A DNA stretch of 64,000 nucleotides from Frigoribacterium sp. VKM Ac-2836 (GCF_013248995.1 NZ_JABRPK010000002.1:310001-374000); one strand, 5' to 3'; shown: positions 31,967 to 41,283, counted from the stretch's first letter. A program made the numbers and translations. The notes: generated by a model from the letters alone, not told the origin.

Positions 31967-32446
31967 CTAGGGCGAGCGCTCGATCTCGCGGGTGATGCCG
32001 ACGAGCACACGGCGCATGTAGGGCGCCCAGGCGAAGCGGACGATGCCCCGAACGATCAGGCCACGCCCCGGGCGGGCGAAGAACGAGTAGGTCCAGTCGA
32101 CCCGGGTGCGTCCGCTGGGTGTCGCGCGGTAGGTCCAGTCGGCGCGGCCGCCGGTCACCAGACGCCCGAGCAGCCCGGTGAACTCGCTCAGTTCGTAGAC
32201 GAAGACCCCGTCGGGCTCCACGCGGACCAGGCTCTCGACCACGCTGCTGCCGTCCGACAGCTCGAGCCGGCGGGTGCGCCCCACGGCGTCCCACGGCCCG
32301 GTCTGGTCGTGGACGGCGACGACGGCCGGGATCACCCCGGCCCGCGGATAGAACCCGACGGGGGTCAGCGGCGTCGCGACGCTCCACGCCCGGTCGAGCG
32401 GGGCGGCGGCGACGCGTGCGGTGCTCGCGCTCGCGGTGACGGTCAT
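31967..32446 (-). CDS. SRPBCC-family protein (polyketide cyclase/START-like)
   Basis: 159 residues, cytosolic, one domain. Alternating strands and a C-terminal amphipathic helix (FAWAPYMRRVLVGITREIERSP) match the SRPBCC helix-grip fold, as in EFTGLLGRLVTGGRADWTYR. These bind small hydrophobic ligands or act as co-chaperones; no catalytic residue can be named. It is transcribed divergently from the aldo/keto reductase gene. Confidence 0.7.
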   Translation of the reverse strand: MTVTASASTARVAAAPLDRAWSVATPLTPVGFYPRAGVIPAVVAVHDQTGPWDAVGRTRRLELSDGSSVVESLVRVEPDGVFVYELSEFTGLLGRLVTGGRADWTYRATPSGRTRVDWTYSFFARPGRGLIVRGIVRFAWAPYMRRVLVGITREIERSP

Positions 32447-32523
32447 GAGGGTCGTTCGGAACGGAGGGCGGGAACGACGGGACGGGTCCTCCCCAGGCGC
32501 CCCGCACCTCCCCGCGGTCCACC

Positions 32524-32541
32524 GAGGAGGCGCGGGTCGGC
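32524..32541 (+). repeat. Dispersed repeat copy, GAGGAGGCGCGGGTCGGC
   Basis: Copy of the window-wide motif in the divergent gap before the aldo/keto reductase gene. It ends 34 bp upstream of the GTG and is too distant to serve as its ribosome-binding site. Confidence 0.7.
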
Positions 32542-32575
32542 GACCGAGGGCGCCCGACGAGAGCAGACTGGCCGC

Positions 32576-33505
32576 GTGAAGACGACGACGTTACCCACCA
32601 CCGACCGCCCCGCCTCGACCATCGTCCTCGGGCTCATGCGCATCTCGGGCATGACCGACGACTCGATCCGTGAACTCGTGGCCGAGGCCAGAGACCTCGG
32701 CATCGACTTCTTCGACCACGCCGACGTGTACGGCGACCACCCGCACCACTGCGAACAGCGCTTCGGCGACGCCGTCGCCATGACCCCGTCCGAGCGCGAC
32801 GCCGTCCAGTTGCAGAGCAAGGTCGGAATCCGCGACGGCTTCTGGGACTTCTCCACCGAGCACATCCTCGAGTCGGTCGACGCCTCGCTCGCGGCCCTGC
32901 GCACCGACCGCCTCGACGTGCTGCTGCTGCACCGCCCCGACGCCCTGGTCGAACCCGACGAGGTCGCGGCGGCCTTCGACCAGCTGCACGCCAGCGGCAA
33001 GGTGCGGCACTTCGGGGTCTCGAACCACACCCCCGCCCAGGTCGAGTTGCTGAAGCGGAGCGTCACGCAGCCGTTGATCGCCAACCAGGTGCAGCTCAGC
33101 ATCACCCACGCTCCGCTGATCGCCGCCGGCGTCGCGGCGAACATGGCCGGGCTCGACCAGTCGCTCGACCGCGACAACGGCATCCTCGACTACAGCCGCC
33201 TGAACGACATGACGCTGCAGGCCTGGTCGCCGTTCCAGAAGGGGTTCTTCGACGGGGTCTTCCTCGGCGACCGCGAGGGCTACCCCGAGCTGAACGACGT
33301 GATCGACGAGCTGGCGGCGAAGTACGACGTGCCGCCGTCGGCGATCCCGGTCGCCTGGATCACCCGGCATCCCGCCGAGATGCAGGTCGTGCTCGGCACG
33401 ACGAGCGTCGCCCACCTGCGCGACAGTGCAGCCGGGTCCGACGTGCCGCTGACCCGGCCCGAGTGGTATCGGCTCTTCACGGCGGCCGGGCACACCCTGC
33501 CGTAG
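32576..33505 (+). CDS. Aldo/keto reductase (YdhF-like)
   Basis: 309 residues starting at GTG. A TIM-barrel AKR with the catalytic set Asp in FFDHADVYGDH, Tyr51-type residue in the same motif, Lys in QSKVGIRDG, and His in LLLHRPDALVEP. GVSNHTPAQ and the C-terminal NADPH-binding VVLGTTSVAHLR complete the pattern. It reduces small aldehydes or ketones; the exact substrate is unknown. It stands alone, with luxS 182 bp downstream. Confidence 0.88.
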   Translation: MKTTTLPTTDRPASTIVLGLMRISGMTDDSIRELVAEARDLGIDFFDHADVYGDHPHHCEQRFGDAVAMTPSERDAVQLQSKVGIRDGFWDFSTEHILESVDASLAALRTDRLDVLLLHRPDALVEPDEVAAAFDQLHASGKVRHFGVSNHTPAQVELLKRSVTQPLIANQVQLSITHAPLIAAGVAANMAGLDQSLDRDNGILDYSRLNDMTLQAWSPFQKGFFDGVFLGDREGYPELNDVIDELAAKYDVPPSAIPVAWITRHPAEMQVVLGTTSVAHLRDSAAGSDVPLTRPEWYRLFTAAGHTLP

Positions 33506-33613
33506 CGGCGCGGGGTCATCGGGGCCGGGGGTCGCCGGGCTGCGCTGCGCCCGTCGGCCCCGTGAGGGGTCACACTCCGACCACCTCCGAAGGAATGTCC
33601 TAGGGTCGACAGG

Positions 33614-33691
33614 GTGTTGGGACGCACAGATCGGTGCAGAGGCCGAGGGTGCCTCCCGTGCCCCGCCCGCACCCCGAAGGGACCATCGTGA
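33614..33691 (+). CDS. Leaderless cysteine-containing upstream ORF overlapping luxS
   Basis: GTG at 33614 stands 7 nt after TAGGGT (33601-33606). The 25-codon frame reads [16 protein letters not shown] at its start, with cysteines at codons 8, 13 and 16. Its TGA (33689-33691) overlaps the luxS GTG (33688-33690). Leaderless Cys-rich upstream ORFs that couple translation to cysteine supply are known in mycobacteria. luxS feeds homocysteine into sulfur amino-acid synthesis, which makes cysteine-responsive control plausible. Coding is inferred, not shown. Confidence 0.5.
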   Translation: MLGRTDRCRGRGCLPCPARTPKGPS

Positions 33692-34155
33692 CCCAGCCCA
33701 AGATGAACGTCGAGTCGTTCAACCTCGACCACCGCACCGTCGCCGCGCCCTACGTGCGCGTCGCGGACCAGAAGACCCTGCCGCACGGCGACGTCATCAC
33801 GAAGTTCGACGTCCGGTTCGCGCAGCCGAACGAGGGCCACCTCGACATGAAGTCGGTCCACTCGCTCGAGCACCTCTTCGCCGAGCATTCGCGCAACCGG
33901 TCCGGCGACGTGATCGACTTCTCGCCGATGGGTTGCCAGACCGGCTTCTACCTCATCCTGCAGGGCGACCCCGCGATGGACGACGTCCTGTCGCTCATCG
34001 AGGGCACCCTGACCGACATCACCACCGCGACCGAGGTCCCCGCGGCCAACGAGGTCCAGTGCGGCTGGGGCGCCAACCACTCGCTCGAGGGCGCACAAGA
34101 GGTCGCCCGCGACTTCCTCGCGGCCCGCGACGAGTGGTCGACCGTCACCCGATGA
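33688..34155 (+). CDS. luxS: S-ribosylhomocysteine lyase LuxS
   Basis: 155 residues. The zinc site is His58 and His62 in HSLEHL plus Cys125 in VQCGWG; Glu61 and Cys83 (MGCQTGFY) are the catalytic pair. It splits S-ribosylhomocysteine to homocysteine and DPD, the autoinducer-2 precursor. GAAGGGA ahead of the GTG decides the start; an ATG five codons later is possible. Its stop overlaps the nucleosidase start in ATGA, giving the classic two-step detoxification of S-adenosylhomocysteine. A short Cys ORF overlaps its start. Confidence 0.95.
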   Translation: MTQPKMNVESFNLDHRTVAAPYVRVADQKTLPHGDVITKFDVRFAQPNEGHLDMKSVHSLEHLFAEHSRNRSGDVIDFSPMGCQTGFYLILQGDPAMDDVLSLIEGTLTDITTATEVPAANEVQCGWGANHSLEGAQEVARDFLAARDEWSTVTR

Positions 34156-34991
34156 CCGGGACGCACGCCGCGCCTCCTGCCGACGGGGTCGCGGCGGTCG
34201 CCGCACCCTCGATCATCGTGATCGTGGCGATGAGCGACGAGGCGGAGCCCTTCGTCTCGCGCGCCACCCGCGTCGACGAGCCGATCGCGGTCGGCGGGTC
34301 GCTGCAGCGCGTCGTCGAGATCGACGGCGTCGAGCTGTTGCTCGTGCAGAGCGGCATCGGCTTCGTCAACGCGGCCGGGGCGGCCACCTCGGCCATCGTG
34401 CGGTCGGGTTCGCTCGAAGGCGTCGTGCCGACCGTGATCAGCGCGGGCACCGCCGCCGGCATGGGCGAAGGCATCGAGATCGGCGACGTCGTCGCGGGTG
34501 CCGAGTACGTCAACCTCGACGCGGACGCACGCGTCTTCGGCTACCGGCTGGGGCAGGTGCCCGGCATGCCGGCCAGCTTCCACGCCGACGAGCGGTTGGT
34601 GGAGGCCGCGGTCGCGTACGACACCTCGGTCGCGTCGGCTGCGCGTGCCGGTGACGCGTCGAGTGCGGGTGACCCGTCGGGCGCATCTCGTGGCGGCTGG
34701 GCCGTGCGGCCCGGGCTGATCGCCTCGAGCGACGCCTTCATGACCGCCGAGCGCGTGATCGGTGTGCGCAGCGCGTTCGCCGACGTGGTCGACGTCGACG
34801 CCGTCGACATGGAGTCGATGGCGATCGCCCAGACCTGCCACGTCCACCACGTGCCGTTCGTCTCGGTGCGGGGAATCAGCGATCTCGCCGGGCCGGACGC
34901 CCACGACGTGCACGACGAGAACCTCGCCCTCACGGCGGGGCGGTCCGCCGACGTGACGATGCACCTCGTCCGCGCGATCGTCGCGGGCTGA
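34152..34991 (+). CDS. mtnN: 5'-methylthioadenosine/S-adenosylhomocysteine nucleosidase
   Basis: 279 residues, somewhat longer than usual owing to a 20-residue Ala/Pro start (carrying a dispersed repeat copy at 34169) and an Ala/Ser loop near residues 160-180. The PNP-fold core shows [14 protein letters not shown], the substrate loop [13 protein letters not shown] with the ribose-binding Met-Glu-Ser, and [11 protein letters not shown] with the catalytic Asp. It makes S-ribosylhomocysteine, the LuxS substrate. Coupled to luxS by ATGA. Confidence 0.88.
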   Translation: MTGTHAAPPADGVAAVAAPSIIVIVAMSDEAEPFVSRATRVDEPIAVGGSLQRVVEIDGVELLLVQSGIGFVNAAGAATSAIVRSGSLEGVVPTVISAGTAAGMGEGIEIGDVVAGAEYVNLDADARVFGYRLGQVPGMPASFHADERLVEAAVAYDTSVASAARAGDASSAGDPSGASRGGWAVRPGLIASSDAFMTAERVIGVRSAFADVVDVDAVDMESMAIAQTCHVHHVPFVSVRGISDLAGPDAHDVHDENLALTAGRSADVTMHLVRAIVAG

Positions 34992-35024
34992 GCTCCGGCG
35001 GGGGCCGCACCGACGACACGAGCC

Positions 35025-35068
35025 CGAAACACCCGTGCCGTCGCGACGAAACGCGTGTTTCGTACGCT
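35025..35068 (+). promoter_or_regulatory. Purine-regulon operator and -10 box before the NCS2 permease
   Basis: ACGAAACGCGTGTTTCGT (35046-35063) is a dyad whose core CGAAACGCGTGTTTCG matches the 16-bp motif found at 43069, 43099 and 46047. A half-matching copy CGAAACACCCGTGCCG lies at 35025-35040. TACGCT (35063-35068) fits a -10 box, so the dyad would block or position polymerase. Confidence 0.5.
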
Positions 35069-35107
35069 TGCGGCCACCACCCGGCATCCCCACGATCAGG
35101 AGTCCCG

Positions 35108-36562
35108 ATGTCACAGTCCCCGCCCGAGTCACCCGAGCCTCAGACGTCCACGGTCGCGACCTCGGGGTCTCCCGAGGGGACCCACCCCGTCGACCGTGTC
35201 CCACCCCTGCGGCGCCTCTTCCCGCTCGGCCTGCAGCACGTGCTCGCGATGTACGCCGGGGCGGTCGCCGTGCCGCTCATCGTCGGAGGGGCACTCGTCG
35301 GCATGGGGCAGCTCGAACCCGGTGACATCGCGTACCTGATCAGTGCCGACCTGTTCGTGGCGGGCATCGCGACGATCGTGCAGTCGGTCGGGTTCTGGCG
35401 TTTCGGGGTGCGGCTGCCGTTGATGCAGGGCTGCACCTTCGCCGCGGTCGGGCCGATGATCGTGATCGGCGGCGAGTACGGCATCACGGCGATCTACGGC
35501 TCGGTCATCGCGAGCGGCGTCTTCATGATGTTGCTGGCGCCGTTCTTCTCGAAGCTCGTGCGGTTCTTCCCGCCGATAGTCACCGGCACGGTGATCCTGA
35601 TCATCGGCGTCTCCCTGATGGACGTCGCCGCCGGGTGGGTCGGAGGAGGCGCGGGTTCCGAGGACTTCGGACGCCCGCTCGACGTCGCCTTCGCGGCCGG
35701 CACCCTGCTGCTGATCGTCCTGATCGAGCGGTTCGCGCCTCCTTCGCTCCGTCGCCTGTCGATTCTGCTGGGGCTGGTGGTGGGGACCCTCGTGGCCTGG
35801 CCGTTCGGGCTGACCGACTGGAGCGGCGTGGGCGAGAGCGCCTGGTTCGGTCTCGCGTTGCCGTTCCACTTCGGGCTGCCGACCTTCCCCGTGAGCGCGA
35901 TCGTGTCGATGTGCATCGTCGGCCTGGTGATCATGACGGAGACCACCGGCGACATCATCGCGGTGGGCGAGATCGTCGACCGACCGGTGACGCCGCGCCG
36001 GCTGGCGGACGGGCTGCGGGCCGACGGCCTGTCCACGGTCATCGGCGGCGTCTTCAACACGTTCCCGTACACGGCGTTCGCGCAGAACGTCGGCCTCGTC
36101 AGCATCACGGGGGTGAAGTCGCGGTACGTGGCGACGCTGGCGGGCGGCATCCTCGTCGTGCTGGGCCTGGTGCCCGCGCTGGGAGCCGTCGTCGAGGGTG
36201 TGCCGGTGGCGGTGCTCGGCGGGGCCGGGGTCGCGTTGTTCGGCATGGTCGCGGCGAGCGGCATCCGGACGCTGTCGAAGGTCCGCTTCACGAACAGCAA
36301 CATCCTGATCGTGGCGATCGCGCTGGGCGTCAGCCTGCTGCCGACGGTCAGCCCCGAGATCTACGCGCAATTCCCGACCTGGTTCACCATCGTGTTCGAC
36401 TCGGGCATCAGCGCCGGGGCGATCGTCGCCGTGCTGCTGAACCTGCTGCTCAACTCGCCGCGGGTGCAGGCGCGGGACGAGGGTGCGGACCGCGACGTGT
36501 CGGCCCACGACGCCGTGCGGGGTCCGGCCGCACCGGCCGGGTTGACCGACCGCCAGGCCTGA
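35108..36562 (+). CDS. NCS2-family purine permease (xanthine/urate)
   Basis: 484 residues, about 14 helices. Family marks include GLQHVLAMYAGAVAVPLI, the sodium/proton-site region MTETTGDIIAVGEIV and FPYTAFAQNVGLVSITGVKSR. These fit the xanthine/uric acid branch (PucJ/PbuX/UacT) rather than uracil carriers. It would bring purines into the cell for the degradation enzymes encoded downstream. The leader holds a candidate operator shared with the uricase and pucG promoters. A dispersed repeat copy (35642) encodes GGGAGS in an external loop. Confidence 0.9.
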   Translation: MSQSPPESPEPQTSTVATSGSPEGTHPVDRVPPLRRLFPLGLQHVLAMYAGAVAVPLIVGGALVGMGQLEPGDIAYLISADLFVAGIATIVQSVGFWRFGVRLPLMQGCTFAAVGPMIVIGGEYGITAIYGSVIASGVFMMLLAPFFSKLVRFFPPIVTGTVILIIGVSLMDVAAGWVGGGAGSEDFGRPLDVAFAAGTLLLIVLIERFAPPSLRRLSILLGLVVGTLVAWPFGLTDWSGVGESAWFGLALPFHFGLPTFPVSAIVSMCIVGLVIMTETTGDIIAVGEIVDRPVTPRRLADGLRADGLSTVIGGVFNTFPYTAFAQNVGLVSITGVKSRYVATLAGGILVVLGLVPALGAVVEGVPVAVLGGAGVALFGMVAASGIRTLSKVRFTNSNILIVAIALGVSLLPTVSPEIYAQFPTWFTIVFDSGISAGAIVAVLLNLLLNSPRVQARDEGADRDVSAHDAVRGPAAPAGLTDRQA

Positions 36563-36611
36563 GCCGGGGCCCGGCCCCGGCCCCGGCCCCGGCCCCCGCC
36601 CCGGGGCCTGC

Positions 36612-36677
36612 GTCGCACCACGAACTGAACGTCGCACCGCGCGAATTCGCGGTGCGACGTTCAGTTCATGGTGCGAC
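36612..36677. repeat. GTCGCACC-family palindrome, copy 3
   Basis: Arms of 29 bp (36612-36640 and 36649-36677) pair with one mismatch around GCGAATTC; GTCGCACC occurs twice in the left arm and its complement twice in the right. It lies 50 bp behind the permease stop, between convergent genes, next to a GGCCCC tandem stretch (36568-36600). It suits a bidirectional terminator. Confidence 0.8.
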
Positions 36678-36754
36678 TCGTGATCCGGTACGTACCGGAT
36701 CAGGCTTGGGGAGAGGGGCCCAGCACGGCTCGTCCCGGCTCGGCCCGGCCCGGC

Positions 36755-39526
36755 TCAGCTGCCGCCGGCGAGGCGCCAGAGGCGGTCGCGTGACATGGGC
36801 AGCTCGTAGGGCCGCACCCCGAGGGCGTCGCGGATCGCGTTCGCCAGGGCCGGGGCCACCGGGTTGTAGGGCGCCTCGCTCATCGACTTGGCCCCGAGCG
36901 GGCCGAGGTCGTCGTGGGTGGTCGCGAAGTGCACCTCCGTCTGCGGCACGTCGCCGAACTTGGGCATCCGGTAGTTGCGGAACGCCGTCGTCAGCACGCG
37001 ACCCTCGCCGTCGAGCATCATCTCTTCGTAGAGCGCCGTGCCGATCGCCTGGGCCGTGCCCCCCTCCACCTGTCCACGGAGCTGCTCGGGGTTCAGAACG
37101 ACCCCGGCGTCCGCAGCCTGCACCGAGCGCAGCAGCCGCACCTCACCGCTCGACCGGTCGACCGCGACCTCGAAGCCGTGCACGTTGAACGCCACCGAGC
37201 GCGGGGTGCCGTCGTGGGCGCCGTCGGCGGTGAGCGGACCGTCCGCCAGCAGCCGCTCGCCGGAGACCAGCACGGTCGCGTCGGCACCCGGACCGACCCG
37301 CACCACGACTCCGCCCGCGACCACCTCGGGGGCGGTGCCGGTGTCGACGGCGTGACCCGCGCCTCCTGCGATCGCCAGGGCACGGTCGACCATCGCCGCA
37401 CGCAGCTTGTGGGCGGCGGCGAGCAGGGCCTTGCCCGCGACGACGACGCCCGCCGAGCCGTAGGCGCCCGTGTCGTAGCGGGCCACGTCGGTGTCCGACT
37501 GCCGGACGACGACCCGGTCGGGCGTCGTGCCGAGCGCCGACGCGACGAGCTGGGTGTGCACCGTCGTGGTGCCGTTGCCGAACTCGGCGGTGCCGACGCC
37601 GACGTCGTAGCGGCCGTCGGGCAGCAACTCGATCGACGTGTCGGCGAAGTGACCCCGTGGCGGGATCGTCGCGATCATCGCCAGGGCCATGCCGCGTCCG
37701 GTCGACCAGGTCGGGCCGACGGGGGCAGGAGGCGCACCCGCGGGGGCAGGAGACCCCAGCGCCTGCTCGACCAGGTCGAGGCACTGGTCCAGCCCGTAGC
37801 TGCCGATCAGCAGGTCGCTCTCTTCGTCGGGGTCGGTGACCACCATCGGATCGCCGGGGACGACGACGTTGCGCCGGCGCAGCTCGAACGGGTCGATGCC
37901 GAGCTCGCGGGCGAGCTCGTCCATCGCCGACTCGACGGCGAACACGACCTGGCCGAGCCCGTAGCCGCGGAACGCCCCCGAGGGCAGGTTGTTCGTGTAG
38001 ACCGACTCGGCGTCGACGCGCTTGTTCGGGCAGCGGTAGACGCTGGTCGACTCGTGCACCGAGTGGTACATCACGCCGACGCCATGGTTGCCGTAGGCGC
38101 CGGTGTCCATCAGCTGGTCGACGTGCAACGCGGTCAGCACGCCGTCGCTCGTGGCCCCGACCCGCACGCGGACGCGCATCGGGTGACGGGTCGGGGCGAT
38201 CGTGAACTCGTCCTCGCGGGTGAACTCGTACTGCACGGGTCGACCGGTACGCAGCACGGCCAGGGCCACGAGGTCTTCGGTGATCAGCTCTTGCTTGCCG
38301 CCGAAGCCGCCGCCGACACGGGCGGCGACGACGCGAACCTGCTCCTGTGGCAGGTCGAAGACGTGGGCCAGCTCGTCTCGCACGAGGAACGGCACCTGGC
38401 TCGCCGTGCGGATCACGAGGCGTCCGTCGTCGTCGAGCCAGCCGCGGGAGGCATGTGTCTCGAGCGCTCCGTGCGAGACGCGCTGCGTCCGCCACGTGCC
38501 CTCGACCACCGCGTCGGCCGCCGCCAGGCCCGCCTCGACGTCTCCGGTCTCGTCGTGCATCGCGGCCACGGTGTTGCGCTCGGGGTACGCGATGCGCGAC
38601 ACCTCGCTGGTCTTCTCCCCGTGCAGCAGAGGGGCGCCCGGCGTCCGCGCCGCCTCGGGGTCGAACACGGCGGGGAGCGGTTCGTACCCGACGACGATCG
38701 CGGCCAGGGCGTTCGTCGCCGTGCGGACGTCGTCGGCGACCACCGCGGCGACCCGCTGCCCGCGGAACCGCAGCACGGGGTCGAGCACGAGACCGTCGTC
38801 GGGATCGTCCTCGCGGTCCTCGTGACGACCGGTCGAGAACAGCGTCGTGGGGGAGTCGCGGTGCGTCAGCACCAGGTGCACGCCAGGCATCGCCTCGGCG
38901 GCGCTCGTGTCGATCGAGGTGATGCGGGCGTGGGCGTGCGGGCTGCCGAGCACGGCGAGGTGCAGCAGTTTCGTCGTGCTCCGGAAGTCGAGCGTGAAGG
39001 GTTCCGCGCCGGACACGACGCGCATCGCCGCGGGGGCCTTGACCGACCGACCGGCCGCCTCGCCGTCGGCCGGGGCCACCGTGTTCGTGACACCACAGAT
39101 CGCGTCGCCGATCGCCCGGTAGCCCGTGCACCGGCAGAGGTTGCCCTTCAGGAGGCGCGGCAGATCGCTCGCGTCGGCCTCGGTGAACGTCGAGGCCGTC
39201 ACCACCATGCCGGCCGTGCAGAAGCCGCACTGGAATCCGGCCGCGTCGGCGAAGGCCTGCTGCACGGGGTGGGGATGCTCGGGGGTGCCGAGGCCGGCCG
39301 CCGTCGTCACGGCCCGACCCTCGAGTCGGTGCGCCGGGTAGATGCACGAGTGCACGGGCTCGCCGTCGACCAGCACCGAGCAGGCGCCGCAGTCGCCCGC
39401 GTCGCAGCCCTTCTTGACCGAGTGCACACCGTTCTCACGCAGTACCGTCCGCAACACCTGACCGGGTGCGACCTCGGCGTCGAGGGGCAGGCCGTCGACC
39501 TCGAACGTGACGTGTCTCGGGGTCAT
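36755..39526 (-). CDS. Xanthine dehydrogenase, fused iron-sulfur and molybdopterin subunits
   Basis: 923 residues. Residues 1-150 are the two-cluster iron-sulfur subunit: Cys41, Cys46, Cys49, Cys61 for the plant-type cluster and Cys100, Cys103, Cys131, Cys133 for the second. From about 175 the molybdenum-cofactor subunit follows (RVGGGFGGKQE, GAFRGYGLGQ, and the active-site Glu region LGAKSMSEAPYNP near the end). Small and large subunits are usually separate genes. It oxidises hypoxanthine and xanthine to urate with the FAD subunit encoded just upstream (ATGA overlap). Ala/Pro linkers at about 600 and 790 hold repeat copies. Confidence 0.88.
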   Translation of the reverse strand: MTPRHVTFEVDGLPLDAEVAPGQVLRTVLRENGVHSVKKGCDAGDCGACSVLVDGEPVHSCIYPAHRLEGRAVTTAAGLGTPEHPHPVQQAFADAAGFQCGFCTAGMVVTASTFTEADASDLPRLLKGNLCRCTGYRAIGDAICGVTNTVAPADGEAAGRSVKAPAAMRVVSGAEPFTLDFRSTTKLLHLAVLGSPHAHARITSIDTSAAEAMPGVHLVLTHRDSPTTLFSTGRHEDREDDPDDGLVLDPVLRFRGQRVAAVVADDVRTATNALAAIVVGYEPLPAVFDPEAARTPGAPLLHGEKTSEVSRIAYPERNTVAAMHDETGDVEAGLAAADAVVEGTWRTQRVSHGALETHASRGWLDDDGRLVIRTASQVPFLVRDELAHVFDLPQEQVRVVAARVGGGFGGKQELITEDLVALAVLRTGRPVQYEFTREDEFTIAPTRHPMRVRVRVGATSDGVLTALHVDQLMDTGAYGNHGVGVMYHSVHESTSVYRCPNKRVDAESVYTNNLPSGAFRGYGLGQVVFAVESAMDELARELGIDPFELRRRNVVVPGDPMVVTDPDEESDLLIGSYGLDQCLDLVEQALGSPAPAGAPPAPVGPTWSTGRGMALAMIATIPPRGHFADTSIELLPDGRYDVGVGTAEFGNGTTTVHTQLVASALGTTPDRVVVRQSDTDVARYDTGAYGSAGVVVAGKALLAAAHKLRAAMVDRALAIAGGAGHAVDTGTAPEVVAGGVVVRVGPGADATVLVSGERLLADGPLTADGAHDGTPRSVAFNVHGFEVAVDRSSGEVRLLRSVQAADAGVVLNPEQLRGQVEGGTAQAIGTALYEEMMLDGEGRVLTTAFRNYRMPKFGDVPQTEVHFATTHDDLGPLGAKSMSEAPYNPVAPALANAIRDALGVRPYELPMSRDRLWRLAGGS

Positions 39527-40491
39527 GGCGCGCCTCCCGGGCTCGTGGGGGTGGTCGGGGACGGGGTGCCGGTGAGGGCACGGGCAGCGGGGCTTCGCGG
39601 GTCGTGGGTCGGCTCGCCGTGTGGTCGCGTGCGTTCCGCCCCGGTGCCCGCGGTGGCGGACGGTGCGGGCGCGGGCCGGCCGAGTTCGACGCGCAACTCG
39701 TCGGCGAAGCGCGCGCTCATGGCGCGACGCCAGTCGGGGGCACCGTGCGGGTCGGAGTACCAACAGTCGACGCCGGCCACCGCCTCGGCCAGGGCCCGTT
39801 CGCCGGGCAACTCGTCGAAGCGCAGCTGGACGGGACGGGTCGTCCCCGCCGTGATCGTGACGACGAACTCGCCGTCGAGGCCGAGGCGGGCCGTGACCAG
39901 CGTCCCCGAGCGGCCCAGGGGGCTCAACGAGATGCGTCGGAACCCGGTGCGCGATCGCAGCGAGTCGAGTGGCACCTCGAGCGTGCGCAGCACCTCGCCC
40001 GGCTCGAGTGCGTTCTGCACGACCCCCGTGACGAAGGTCGCGACGGGCAAGCGCCGCTCACCGCCGTCGGTGGTCCAGACGACGGCCGTGGCGTCGAGGG
40101 TGGCCATCAGCGACGTCATGGCGCCCGCCGGCAAGCCGAGGGCGACGTTGCCGCCGACCGTCGCGACGTTCCAGATCTTGAACGAGGCCAGCAACGAGTT
40201 CGCGCACTGGTCGATCAACGGGTGGGCGGCCCAGTCGTCGTCGGCGGGCAGCCTCAACAACTCGGCGATGGTGCAGGTGGCGGCGATGCCGACGACGTCA
40301 CCGCTAACGGCGTCGGTGCCGCGCTCGATCGGCGTCCACCCGAGCGAGGTCAGGTCGACCAGGCCGGTCAGCCCGGGCTGCCGTTCGGAGAACAGCCACG
40401 TGCCTCCGCCGAGGGGGCGTTCGCCGGGCGCGAAGACGACCTCGTCCCGTCGTGACGGGGTACGGATCTCGCGAACGGTGGTCAGGTCCAT
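39523..40491 (-). CDS. Xanthine dehydrogenase FAD-binding subunit
   Basis: 322 residues, CoxM/XdhB type. FAD-binding motifs PLGGGTWLF and the later TVGGNVALGLPAGAM are intact; the C-terminal 55 residues are a disordered Pro/Thr/Arg tail. It passes electrons from the molybdenum/iron-sulfur chain to NAD+. Its stop overlaps the start of the large-subunit gene. The ATG at 40491 avoids four extra residues at 40503. CGAAACCCCGGTCG on the minus strand just upstream resembles a degenerate copy of the purine-regulon motif. Confidence 0.88.
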   Translation of the reverse strand: MDLTTVREIRTPSRRDEVVFAPGERPLGGGTWLFSERQPGLTGLVDLTSLGWTPIERGTDAVSGDVVGIAATCTIAELLRLPADDDWAAHPLIDQCANSLLASFKIWNVATVGGNVALGLPAGAMTSLMATLDATAVVWTTDGGERRLPVATFVTGVVQNALEPGEVLRTLEVPLDSLRSRTGFRRISLSPLGRSGTLVTARLGLDGEFVVTITAGTTRPVQLRFDELPGERALAEAVAGVDCWYSDPHGAPDWRRAMSARFADELRVELGRPAPAPSATAGTGAERTRPHGEPTHDPRSPAARALTGTPSPTTPTSPGGAP

Positions 40492-40719
40492 GGGACGACC
40501 CACTCTGCACGACCGGGGTTTCGAGCATGTGTCGGAACGCTCGGCGTCGAACGACCGTCGCGTCGTCGAACCACGCCCGGGGGTGGTTCGGTGACACGGA
40601 CGTGGTGCGACCCGCCACCCACCATGACGGGCCAGGGGGCCGTCTCACCCGACGCCCGGGAGGCGCCGGTCGGCCAGCCGCACCCGTCGCCTCGGGGCAC
40701 CGTGGCTAGGGTGTGCGTC

Positions 40720-41283
40720 ATGATCGAGCTCGACGAGGCCACCCTGCGTTCGCACCTGCTGACCGCCCTGAGTGTCGAGCGATGGGCCGACGGTGTCGCC
40801 GCGCAGGCGCCGTTCGCCGACGCCGACGCACTGATCACGGTCGCGGCCGCAGCCGCCACGCCGCTCAGCGCCGCCGAGATCGACGAGGCCATGTCGCACC
40901 ACCCGCGCATCGGCGAGAAGCCGGCCGGCGACGGCGCCGCGCAGGAGTTCAGTCGACGTGAGCAAGGGTCCGCGGTCGACGCCGACGACGAGGCCCTCGC
41001 ACAGCTGCTGGCCGAGGGCAACGCCGCGTACGAGCAGCGCTTCGGCCGGGTGTTCTTGATCCGTGCCGCCGGTCGGAGTCGGGCCGAGATCGTTGGTGAG
41101 CTGCAGCGGCGGCTCAGGCTCGACGACGACACCGAGCTGAGGATCGTGGGGGGCGAGCTGCGCGACATCGCGCTGCTGAGGCTCCAGGCGACCTTCGCGG
41201 ACGCCGGAGACTCCGCCGACGCCGCCGATTCCGCCGACGCCGCCCGGGCGACGTCCACCGACCGCGACGAGGTCGGAGCATGA
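40720..41283 (+). CDS. uraD: OHCU decarboxylase
   Basis: 187 residues. The family signature MSHHPRIGEKPAG carries the catalytic His, followed by AYEQRFGRVFLIRAAGRS and the terminal RLRLDDDTE... RDIALLRL helix. It converts 2-oxo-4-hydroxy-4-carboxy-5-ureidoimidazoline to S-allantoin, the third step after uricase. The last 20 residues are an Ala/Asp/Ser repeat (DSADAADSADAA). TAGGGT (40707-40712) 7 nt before the ATG suggests leaderless translation. ATGA overlap with the next gene. Confidence 0.92.
   Translation: MIELDEATLRSHLLTALSVERWADGVAAQAPFADADALITVAAAAATPLSAAEIDEAMSHHPRIGEKPAGDGAAQEFSRREQGSAVDADDEALAQLLAEGNAAYEQRFGRVFLIRAAGRSRAEIVGELQRRLRLDDDTELRIVGGELRDIALLRLQATFADAGDSADAADSADAARATSTDRDEVGA

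Noticed and set aside
33506-33687. SAH or SAM riboswitch before luxS
   Set aside because: No match to the SAH, SAM-II or SAM-IV conserved blocks; the sequence is better explained by the short overlapping ORF.
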